From the NCBI GenBank assembly GCA_019454865.1, contig JACFNJ010000021.1, positions 1 through 12,043 on the forward strand: a stretch of 12,043 nucleotides of DNA, written 5' to 3'. The stretch comes from Bacteroidia bacterium. GTDB lineage: Bacteria > Bacteroidota > Bacteroidia > UKL13-3. Under the pieces are notes generated by a model that saw only the letters and a program-made list of their open reading frames with translations, was not told the DNA's origin and did no database searches. The translations under genes were made by a program, and so were the position numbers. Shown here one piece after another: positions 1-6,979 of this stretch (the stretch's first letter is position 1; each line of letters begins with the position of its first letter).

Positions 1-423
1 AATATTCCTGAAGAAGTAGCTTATTACAAAGACCGTTTATTCGGTTCATATCAATTCAGTTTTTATATTAATGTAGTACTTAACTTCTTTTTACCTTTCT
101 TCTTATTTATGAGAAGAAGCGCAAAAAGAAATATAAATATAGGAGCTGTTGTAGGAACCGCTTTATTAATTGGACATTGGAATGATGTATATTTAATGAT
201 AATGCCAGGAGCAATGAATTTAGCTACAGATGTAACTGATCATAACCCTACAGGTATTATTGAAATTCCATCACAAGGAGTAGGATTTATGGAATTAGGA
301 TTTCTATGCTTATTTGCAGGATTGTTTTTATTTGTGGTTTTAAAAGCATTAACTAAAGCTAATCTATATCCAACTAAACATCCTTATATTTTAGAAAGCG
401 TGATGCACGATACAGGTGTTTAA
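1..423 (+). CDS. actF: Alternative complex III subunit ActF, C-terminal part (5' end outside window)
   Basis: The frame is open from base 1 and gives 140 residues before the stop at 421-423. ActF is an integral membrane subunit of alternative complex III, the quinol:cytochrome c (or electron carrier) oxidoreductase that replaces cytochrome bc1 in many Bacteroidota; it sits in the cytoplasmic membrane. Visible family features are NIPEE at the left edge, a membrane segment ending at a basic RRSAKR stretch, the sequence GHWNDVYLMIMPG in a second membrane segment, and a third segment (about residues 93-117) followed by a soluble tail with HPYILES. Full-length family members are several hundred residues, so roughly the last third is present. 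In many Bacteroidota the act cluster continues into cytochrome oxidase subunits; here a terminator follows at once. The first in-frame ATG at 109 is internal, not the start. Assignment rests on remembered family motifs and is fairly secure. Confidence 0.85.
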   Translation, partial: NIPEEVAYYKDRLFGSYQFSFYINVVLNFFLPFFLFMRRSAKRNINIGAVVGTALLIGHWNDVYLMIMPGAMNLATDVTDHNPTGIIEIPSQGVGFMELGFLCLFAGLFLFVVLKALTKANLYPTKHPYILESVMHDTGV

Positions 424-443
424 AATTAATTTAAAAAATAGAG

Positions 444-477
444 AGAGGTTGTTTCAAAAAAACAACCTCTTTTATTT
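444..477 (+). terminator. Rho-independent terminator after actF
   Basis: A perfect 11-bp stem (444-454 with 460-470, arm AGAGGTTGTTT) closes on a 5-base loop and is followed by a T-rich run TTTATTTTAT. It lies 20 bases after the actF stop and points the same way, so it should end the respiratory operon before metG. Confidence 0.9.
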
Positions 478-568
478 TATACCAATTGAAAAAAATAAAA
501 ACTAATACAAATTGATACCATTGATGCTAATTAAAAAAGCAAGTATTAAATTGCAGCGATAAGAATTT

Positions 569-2671
569 ATGAAAGCCAATCCGAAAAGATATTTAGTTAC
601 AGCTGCATTACCTTATGCCAATGGTCCAGTTCATATTGGGCATATAGCTGGCTGTTATTTACCGGCAGATATTTATGTGCGTTATTTACGCGCTCAGAAC
701 AAAGATGTATTATTTATATGTGGTAGTGATGAACACGGTGTACCAATAACTATTAAAGCAAAAAAAGAAAACATTACACCTAAACAAGTAGTAGATAAGT
801 ATGATGGGATAATGCGTAATGCATTTCAGGATTTTGGAATTAATTTTAGTTATTACGGTAGGACAACATCTGAAACACATAAAACTACTGCGCAAGATTT
901 TTTTAAAACACTTTATGATAAAGGTGTATTTAAAGAAGAAATTACACAACAATATTATGATGAAGAAGCAAAACAATTTTTAGCAGATAGATATATTGTT
1001 GGTACATGCCCAAGATGTGGAAATCCAAATGCATATGGCGATCAATGTGAGAAGTGCGGAACCTCATTAAACCCAACGGATTTAATTAACCCCAAATCTG
1101 CATTGAGTGGTGCAACTCCAATATTGAAAGAAACTAAAAATTGGTTTCTTCCAATGGACACAATACAAAAGAGTGAAGAATTTAAAAGCTACATTAAGCG
1201 TTTTGATAATTGGAAAAGCAACATAAAAGGGCAATGCCAAAGTTGGTTAAACGAAGGGTTACAACCACGAGCTATGACGCGTGATTTAGATTGGGGTGTA
1301 CCAGTACCGATTAATGACGCTAATGGCAAGGTGTTATACGTGTGGTTTGATGCACCTATTGGGTATATAAGTGCTACAAAAGAGTATTTAAATAATGATA
1401 CCTGGAAAGACTATTGGCAGGATGCAGATTCGAGTTTAATTCATTTTATAGGAAAAGATAATATTGTATTTCATGCAATTATTTTCCCTATGATGTTAAT
1501 TGAACATGGTAAATATATTTTACCTACAAATATTCCTGCAAATGAATTTTTAAATCTTGAGGGAGATAAAATTTCCACATCTCGCAATTGGGCTGTGTGG
1601 TTACACGAATACCTAATTGATTTTCCAAATAGACAAGATGAATTACGCTATGTTTTAACAAGTATTGCACCTGAGACTAAAGATAGTGAATTTACCTGGA
1701 AAGATTTTCAAACGCGGGTTAACAGTGAATTGGTAAGTATTTTTGGAAATTTTGTAAATCGTGTACTAGTTCTTTGCGATAAATACTATGAAGGTATTTT
1801 ACCTAAAGTAACAAGTAAAGTAACTGATGAAAAAATAATTTCTGATTACTCCAATTGTATAAAGCAAGTAAATGAAAGTTTGGAAAAAATGTGTTCAAAC
1901 TTAGATACCTTTAAATTTAGAGATGCACAAACAGAATTTATAAATGCAGCCCGGGCAGGAAATAAATTTTTAGCAGATACTGAGCCTTGGAAATTAATTA
2001 AAACTGACAGCGAAAATGTTAAAACAATAATGTTTGAAGCAGTTCAGATTTGTGCAAGACTAGCAATTGCTGCTGAGCCATTTTTACCATTTACTGCAAA
2101 TAAACTTAAAACAATGCTTAATGCAGAAAATACAAAATGGGATGATTTATTTAATGCAATTATTTTACCTGAAAATCATAAAATAAATAAAGCTGAGATA
2201 TTATATAAACAAGTTGAAGACATCGAAATTCAACAACAATTGGAACGATTAGAAAAGATAAAAACCGAAAATCAAAAAAGTACAAATACTACTTCTCAAT
2301 TATCCTCTGAAAACAGCAAAACGAACCAACTACATCCTGTAAAATCCGACATAGTGTATGATGATTTTGATAAAATAGATTTACGTGTAGGTAAAGTAAT
2401 AGAAGCTGAACGAGTACCTAAAGCAGATAAACTTTTAAAACTAACTGTTGATTTAGGATTTGAAAAAAGAACGATACTTAGCGGCATAGCTGAATACTAT
2501 CAACCGGAAGAACTAATTGGAAAATTAGTTACCGTTGTAGCAAACTTAGCACCACGCAAAATTCGCGGTATTGAAAGCCAAGGAATGTTACTTATGGCAG
2601 GTAATGATTTTGGCAAACTTTATTGTGTAAGCCCCGAGAAAGATATTGAACAAGGAAGTGTAGTGAAATAA
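569..2671 (+). CDS. metG: Methionyl-tRNA synthetase with fused C-terminal tRNA-binding domain
   Basis: MetRS charges tRNA-Met with methionine using ATP, in the cytoplasm. The 700-residue protein has the class I HIGH motif at 22-25 and the second signature as KISTS at 334-338, the form usual in the two-cysteine-pair, archaeal-like MetRS group rather than strict KMSKS. Four cysteines, C147, C150, C160 and C163 (CPRC and CEKC), form the zinc knuckle of the connective peptide. An anticodon-binding helical domain (about 370-545) is followed by a polar linker (about 555-590) and an EMAP/Arc1p-like OB-fold domain from about 595 to the end, opening with DFDKIDLRVGKVIEAE; it binds tRNA nonspecifically and often supports dimers. 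Length is normal for the fused form. The ATG at 569 puts the Rossmann start (RYLVTAALPYANG) at the expected place. It is transcribed alone between two terminators; the leader shows no clear Shine-Dalgarno or promoter. Confidence 0.97.
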   Translation: MKANPKRYLVTAALPYANGPVHIGHIAGCYLPADIYVRYLRAQNKDVLFICGSDEHGVPITIKAKKENITPKQVVDKYDGIMRNAFQDFGINFSYYGRTTSETHKTTAQDFFKTLYDKGVFKEEITQQYYDEEAKQFLADRYIVGTCPRCGNPNAYGDQCEKCGTSLNPTDLINPKSALSGATPILKETKNWFLPMDTIQKSEEFKSYIKRFDNWKSNIKGQCQSWLNEGLQPRAMTRDLDWGVPVPINDANGKVLYVWFDAPIGYISATKEYLNNDTWKDYWQDADSSLIHFIGKDNIVFHAIIFPMMLIEHGKYILPTNIPANEFLNLEGDKISTSRNWAVWLHEYLIDFPNRQDELRYVLTSIAPETKDSEFTWKDFQTRVNSELVSIFGNFVNRVLVLCDKYYEGILPKVTSKVTDEKIISDYSNCIKQVNESLEKMCSNLDTFKFRDAQTEFINAARAGNKFLADTEPWKLIKTDSENVKTIMFEAVQICARLAIAAEPFLPFTANKLKTMLNAENTKWDDLFNAIILPENHKINKAEILYKQVEDIEIQQQLERLEKIKTENQKSTNTTSQLSSENSKTNQLHPVKSDIVYDDFDKIDLRVGKVIEAERVPKADKLLKLTVDLGFEKRTILSGIAEYYQPEELIGKLVTVVANLAPRKIRGIESQGMLLMAGNDFGKLYCVSPEKDIEQGSVVK

Positions 2672-2692
2672 TTCTCTTTTTATTTCACTACA
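2659..2692. terminator. Hairpin between convergent metG and maeB, probable bidirectional terminator
   Basis: A perfect 12-bp stem (2659-2670 with 2681-2692, core TAGTGAAATA/TATTTCACTA) encloses a 10-base loop. The left arm lies inside the last metG codons and covers two bases of its stop codon; the right arm ends 8 bases before the maeB stop on the other strand. The downstream T tracts are broken on both sides, so termination may be incomplete. The position between convergent genes supports the call. Confidence 0.7.
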
Positions 2693-2699
2693 TTATCTT

Positions 2700-4967
2700 T
2701 CATACTTTTTGCTCTTTACTTTGCGCATCAACTACGGCAATAATAACCATATTCACAATTTCGCGTATTGTACTTCCAAGTTGTAAGATATGTGCAGATT
2801 TTTTTAACCCTAACAATACAGGTCCTATTGCCTCAGCACCTCCGGTTTCTTGTAACAATTTATATGCAATATTTCCGGCAGATAGACTAGGAAATATTAA
2901 CGTATTTACAGGCTTATCACACAATTCACTGAAAGGAAAATTCTCTTTTAACAAACGTTGATTTAGTGCAACATTAGCTTGTATATCACCATCAACAAGC
3001 ATTTCAGGATATTTTTCTTTTAATATCCTTCTTGCTTCACTCATCTTTAACGGAGTATCCCCCTCTGAACTACCAAAATTACTATAGGATAATAATGCTA
3101 TACTTGGCTGTATGTTAAATTTCTTTACAGCATCATGAGTAAGCTTTGTGATATCTACAATTTCATTAACATCTGGTTTCCTATTAATAGTAGTATCTGA
3201 GAAAAATAATGGTCCCTTTTTACTCAACATAACATACATTCCAGCAACACGACTAATTCCATCTTCTCTACCCAAAATATGCAATGCCGGAACAATAGTT
3301 TTTGGATAGTTCTTCGTCAAACCAGAAATCATTGCATCTGCCTCACCCAACTCTACCATCATAGGTGCAAAATAATTTCTATCACGCATTAATTTTACTG
3401 CTTCATGCAAAGTAATACCCTTACGCTGGCGCAAGTTATATAACTTCTCTCCATATCTATTTAGGGTTTCAATTTCTTCTAATGGATTAATGATTGTAAC
3501 ATCACCTAATTGAATACCGTTTTCGTCAATAATTTTATTTATTTTCTTCTTATCACCTAATAAAATTGGAATTGCTACACCTTCATCTTTTACTACTTGT
3601 GCAGCTCGTAGGATTTTATAATTATCTGCTTCAGCAAATACAACCCGCTTTGGATTCTGCCTTGCTTTACTTCCAATTACACGAATAAAGTTATTTTCTT
3701 TTCCTAATCTATCTAATAAGATATTGTTGTATTCATCCCAATCAGTAATTTTATGTTTAGCTACTCCACTATCCATTGCTGCTTTAGCTACTGCCGGAGA
3801 TACTGTAGTAATTAACCTTGGGTCTAATGGTTTAGGAATAATATAATTTTTTCCGAATGTGATGTTCTTTTCATTATAAGCCATGTTCACAATTTCGGGT
3901 ACAGTTTCTTTAGTTAAATTAGCTAATGCTCGTACCGCAGCAAGTTTCATTTCTTCATTAATACAAGTAGCCCTAACATCCAATGCACCTCTAAAAATAT
4001 ATGGAAAACCCAACACATTATTAACCTGATTAGGATGATCACTTCTTCCGGTTGCTACAATAATATCCGGTCTGGAAGCAATTGCTTCTTCGTATGATAT
4101 TTCCGGATCAGGGTTTGCTAATGCAAATACAATTGGGGTATTTGCCATGCTTTGAACCATTTCTTTGCTCACTACATTTCCTTTACTTAAACCAACAAAA
4201 ACATCTGCGTTAACCATTGCTTCCTGCAATGTTTTTATATTCTTCTCTGTAGCAAAAAAAGATTTCATCTTATCCAAATTAGGAGTGCTTGAATGAATTA
4301 CTCCCTTGCTATCACACATTACTAAATTTTCTTTTTTTACACCTAAGCTCAAAAATATTTTAGCACAACTCATGGCAGATGCACCTGCTCCATTAAAAAC
4401 AACTTGCACATCTTCCGGTTTTTTCTTTGCTAATTCCAATGCATTTATTAACCCGGCACCGGTAATTATCGCTGTTCCGTGCTGGTCGTCATGCATTATA
4501 GGTATATCCAATTCTTGTTTTAATCGTTGCTCTATTTCAAAACATTCCGGTGCTTTTACATCCTCCAGATTTATTCCTCCAAATGTTGGGCTAATTGCTT
4601 TTACTGTTCGAATAAACTCTTCGGTATCTTTGGTGTTAACTTCAATATCAAAAACATCTATATCTGCAAATATTTTAAACAATACCCCTTTCCCTTCCAT
4701 TACAGGTTTTGAAGCTTCCGGTCCAATATCACCCAAACCCAATACCGCAGTTCCATTACTGATAACTGCAACTAAATTTCCTTTTGCAGTGTATTTATAT
4801 ACATCTTCATTGTTATCGGCAATTGCCAAACAAGGCTCAGCAACTCCAGGTGAATAAGCTAAGCTTAAATCTCTTTTGGTATTGGTTGGTTTTGTTGGTA
4901 TAACTGCTACTTTGCCGGGGCGACCTTTGCTATGATACTTTAATGCATCTTCTTTTAGTTTGCTCAT
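2700..4967 (-). CDS. maeB: NADP-type malic enzyme with C-terminal phosphotransacetylase-like domain (MaeB)
   Basis: MaeB decarboxylates malate to pyruvate with reduction of NAD(P), linking the TCA cycle to pyruvate, acetyl-CoA and NADPH supply in the cytoplasm. The 755-residue length fits the two-domain bacterial form. Residues 1 to about 425 are the malic enzyme part: the catalytic tyrosine region LAYSPGVAEP (Y38), the lysine region EGKGVLFK (K93), metal-binding acidic residues in NLEDVKAPE (E135, D136) and HDDQHGT (D160, D161), and the dinucleotide loop GAGASA (193-198). From about 430 to the end is a phosphotransacetylase-like domain starting near KRVVFAEADNYKILRAAQ; in studied MaeB proteins this domain mainly binds acetyl-CoA as an allosteric sensor rather than catalysing. 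The gene starts 18 bases after the LOG gene stop, so it is probably the last gene of the minus-strand operon. It converges on metG. NADP rather than NAD preference is taken from the family, not proven here. Confidence 0.96.
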   Translation of the reverse strand: MSKLKEDALKYHSKGRPGKVAVIPTKPTNTKRDLSLAYSPGVAEPCLAIADNNEDVYKYTAKGNLVAVISNGTAVLGLGDIGPEASKPVMEGKGVLFKIFADIDVFDIEVNTKDTEEFIRTVKAISPTFGGINLEDVKAPECFEIEQRLKQELDIPIMHDDQHGTAIITGAGLINALELAKKKPEDVQVVFNGAGASAMSCAKIFLSLGVKKENLVMCDSKGVIHSSTPNLDKMKSFFATEKNIKTLQEAMVNADVFVGLSKGNVVSKEMVQSMANTPIVFALANPDPEISYEEAIASRPDIIVATGRSDHPNQVNNVLGFPYIFRGALDVRATCINEEMKLAAVRALANLTKETVPEIVNMAYNEKNITFGKNYIIPKPLDPRLITTVSPAVAKAAMDSGVAKHKITDWDEYNNILLDRLGKENNFIRVIGSKARQNPKRVVFAEADNYKILRAAQVVKDEGVAIPILLGDKKKINKIIDENGIQLGDVTIINPLEEIETLNRYGEKLYNLRQRKGITLHEAVKLMRDRNYFAPMMVELGEADAMISGLTKNYPKTIVPALHILGREDGISRVAGMYVMLSKKGPLFFSDTTINRKPDVNEIVDITKLTHDAVKKFNIQPSIALLSYSNFGSSEGDTPLKMSEARRILKEKYPEMLVDGDIQANVALNQRLLKENFPFSELCDKPVNTLIFPSLSAGNIAYKLLQETGGAEAIGPVLLGLKKSAHILQLGSTIREIVNMVIIAVVDAQSKEQKV

Positions 4968-4985
4968 TGCAAGTTTTTTTATTTA

Positions 4986-5693
4986 TTAGAAATTCGGACT
5001 AATAGACATCTCAGCATAGTAATCCAGTATATAATTTACTGCATCATCTGCTGTATCAACTAATTTAAATAAGAACATATCGTCCGGATTAATATTTCGT
5101 TCTTTTTCTAACATTACATTTTTAATCCAATCTATCAATCCTCCCCAATATTCAGTTCCAACTAATACCACCGGAAAACGTGCTACTTTATGTGTTTGAA
5201 TTAATGTTAATGATTCAAACAATTCATCCAGAGTTCCGAACCCACCGGGCATGGCAATAAACCCTTGTGAGTATTTCATAAATACTACTTTGCGAACAAA
5301 GAAGTAGTCAAAGTTAATCATCTTATCGTGGTCAACATATGGATTAATATATTGCTCAAAAGGTAAATCAATACCTAATCCTACTGATTTTCCGTTCGAC
5401 TCAAATGCTCCTTTATTGCCTGCTTCCATTATACCAGGGCCACCACCTGTAATAACACCAAATCCTGAGTTAACTAATTTTTTCGCAATTTCTGTTGCTA
5501 ATTGGTAATAGACATTATCGGGTTTAGTACGTGCTGAACCAAATATAGATACACATGGTCCAATTCTACTCATCTTTTCAAATCCACTAACAAATTCAGC
5601 CATTATTTTAAAAGTTGCCCAACTATCTGTTGTTTTAATTTCAGGCCAATTTTTTTTCGCAAATGCTTTTTTTATTCTCTCCTCATCCGTCAT
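4986..5693 (-). CDS. LOG-family Rossmann-fold protein (TIGR00730 type; putative nucleotide phosphoribohydrolase)
   Basis: This 235-residue protein belongs to the family once misnamed lysine decarboxylase. Characterised members cleave the N-glycosidic bond of nucleoside 5'-monophosphates; plant and actinobacterial LOG enzymes release free cytokinin bases, but the bacterial role is often unknown. Diagnostic motifs are GGGPGIMEA (83-91), which contacts phosphate, and PGGFGTLDE (149-157), the PGGxGTxxE signature with the catalytic glutamate E157; the conserved arginine is likely R134. A 40-residue N-terminal extension precedes the first core strand (CVSIFGSART), as is common in Bacteroidota. There is no signal peptide, so it is cytoplasmic. 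It lies 37 bases after yqeY and 18 before maeB in the same direction, consistent with one transcript. Family assignment is firm; the substrate cannot be told from the sequence. Confidence 0.93.
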   Translation of the reverse strand: MTDEERIKKAFAKKNWPEIKTTDSWATFKIMAEFVSGFEKMSRIGPCVSIFGSARTKPDNVYYQLATEIAKKLVNSGFGVITGGGPGIMEAGNKGAFESNGKSVGLGIDLPFEQYINPYVDHDKMINFDYFFVRKVVFMKYSQGFIAMPGGFGTLDELFESLTLIQTHKVARFPVVLVGTEYWGGLIDWIKNVMLEKERNINPDDMFLFKLVDTADDAVNYILDYYAEMSISPNF

Positions 5694-5730
5694 AAGTACA
5701 GTTCTATTATTTAAATTTTATGTTTTATTA

Positions 5731-6180
5731 TTAACCAAGTAATTGTTTCAGTATTGCTGAAATAATTTTTCCATCTGCTTTACCAGCCAGCGTTTTCATT
5801 GCTACAGGCATTACTTTTCCAAAATCTGCTGAAGTAGTTGCTTTCAACTCAGCAATTATATTTTTTAATGCTTCTGCAATTGCAGCCTCGTCCATTTGTT
5901 TTGGTAAATATTTCTCTATTACAGCCAACTCTTCTTTTTCGGCTGTTGCTAAATCTAATCTTCCATTTTTTTCAAAAACCTCAATACTTTCTTTGCGCTG
6001 CTTAGCTGATTTTTGAAATATTTTTATTGCTTCATCATCACTTATCTCTCCCTTGCCTCCTTCAGCAGTTGCAGCCAATAGTAGCGCAGATTTAAGTGCA
6101 CGTAATGCACGCAACGAGGATTCGTCTTTGCTTTTCATTGCCGTAATTATATCGGCATTTATTTGCTGTTGTAAACTCAT
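5731..6180 (-). CDS. yqeY: GatB/YqeY domain-containing protein
   Basis: This 149-residue cytoplasmic protein is full length for the YqeY family, which is homologous to the helical tail domain of the GatB subunit of Asp/Glu-tRNA amidotransferase. That domain touches tRNA, but free YqeY has no firmly established function. Family features seen are the N-terminal helix with LQQQINADIITAMKSKD, the stretch LRALRALKSALL, KQRKESIEVFEKNGR near residues 80-95, the EKYLPKQM segment near 110-118, and the C-terminal DFGKVMPVAMKTLAGKADGK turn and helix. It starts 7 bases after the comA stop and is followed after 37 bases by the LOG gene, so it is translated in the middle of a compact operon. Nothing is odd about the sequence. 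Confidence 0.95.
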   Translation of the reverse strand: MSLQQQINADIITAMKSKDESSLRALRALKSALLLAATAEGGKGEISDDEAIKIFQKSAKQRKESIEVFEKNGRLDLATAEKEELAVIEKYLPKQMDEAAIAEALKNIIAELKATTSADFGKVMPVAMKTLAGKADGKIISAILKQLLG

Positions 6181-6187
6181 CGTTATA

Positions 6188-6979
6188 TTATTTTTTCTTA
6201 GGAATAAATTTTGCTGACTTATTTAAAAAATATGCAAATGTATCGCTACGCAAACCCAAACGTAATGTTTCTAATGGTATCACATCATTTGGTGCAATAT
6301 TTCCCAAATTAACATTTGCATCTACTAATTTAATAAAATAGGTTTGTTGTGTTTTTTGTGGTGCTTCCCATATAATTTTCTCACCGGGTATTTTTGTCAA
6401 TATTTCCTGAACAAGTCCTTCTCTTACCTCGCCACTGCTTCTGTACACGCCTACATTGCCGGCTTCTCGTGCTTCTGCTATTACCTTCCATGAACCTGCT
6501 TTTAACTCTGCTTTCATTAAATCAATCCAATGGTACGGAGGAAATATTTTCTCAACGTCTTTGCTTCCAACTTCGCTAAGTACAGTAGCGTATTTGCTTA
6601 ATTTGCTAATGTAGTCAAGTTTTATTTCATGTGGCATCTCAATGCTTCCATCCGAAACTTCTACAAATTCCATTTTGTATTTTTCGATAGTGCGTAGAAA
6701 TTCATCAAACTGATTGCGCACTACAAATGCTTCAAATAAAGTTCCGCCAAAATAAACTCCAATTTTCGATTGTTTATATAATGCAATTTTTTCTTCCAAT
6801 CGTGGCATTACCATACTGGTACCAAAACCCAGTTTTACAAAATCAACATATTCTCCATTTGCATCTATAAAATCTTCCGTTTCACGAATACTCAACCCTT
6901 TATCCATAACCATTGTTACACCATGTGTACGCGGCTTGCCGGTTCTGTCAGGAACCTGCTTTAATTTAAAATTTCTCAT
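6188..6979 (-). CDS. comA: Phosphosulfolactate synthase (ComA family)
   Basis: ComA joins sulfite to phosphoenolpyruvate to give (R)-2-phospho-3-sulfolactate, the first step of coenzyme M synthesis in methanogens; bacterial homologues such as Bacillus YitD make sulfolactate, and the plant relative HSA32 acts in heat tolerance. The 263 residues form a TIM-barrel of near-normal family length. Conserved segments seen are the N-terminal THGVTMVMDKG (18-28), VKLGFGTS (48-55), GGT (78-80), EVSDGSI (107-113), SEVGSK (135-140), AEAREAGNVGVY (168-179), WEAPQKTQQ (204-212), NVNLGNI (222-228) and LGLRSDT (241-247). These cover the barrel's phosphate and active-site loops, so the enzyme looks intact. Its start overlaps the TPR gene end by 14 bases, suggesting translational coupling, and yqeY follows after 7 bases. 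No comB, comC or comDE homologue is in the window, so the product's fate here is unknown. Family call is strong; the exact reaction in this organism is inferred. Confidence 0.9.
   Translation of the reverse strand: MRNFKLKQVPDRTGKPRTHGVTMVMDKGLSIRETEDFIDANGEYVDFVKLGFGTSMVMPRLEEKIALYKQSKIGVYFGGTLFEAFVVRNQFDEFLRTIEKYKMEFVEVSDGSIEMPHEIKLDYISKLSKYATVLSEVGSKDVEKIFPPYHWIDLMKAELKAGSWKVIAEAREAGNVGVYRSSGEVREGLVQEILTKIPGEKIIWEAPQKTQQTYFIKLVDANVNLGNIAPNDVIPLETLRLGLRSDTFAYFLNKSAKFIPKKK

Noticed and set aside
485..523. Possible metG promoter (ATTG at 485-488 and TACCATTG at 516-523)
   Set aside because: The second box has one mismatch to TAnnTTTG and the spacing is 27 bases rather than 19 to 21, so I do not call it.
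710..976. 88-codon minus-strand open frame inside metG
   Set aside because: Rich in Phe, Ile and Cys because it mirrors Lys/Glu/Asn codons of MetRS; no membrane protein family fits.
334..2671. Non-canonical KISTS in place of KMSKS in MetRS (nucleotides about 1568-1582)
   Set aside because: This form is usual for the MetRS subgroup with the four-cysteine zinc knuckle, so it is not a defect.
4306..4857. 183-codon plus-strand open frame inside maeB
   Set aside because: It is wholly antisense to the conserved malic enzyme domain; the product is Ser/Pro/Ile-rich low-complexity sequence with no recognisable domain, and no start signals are seen.
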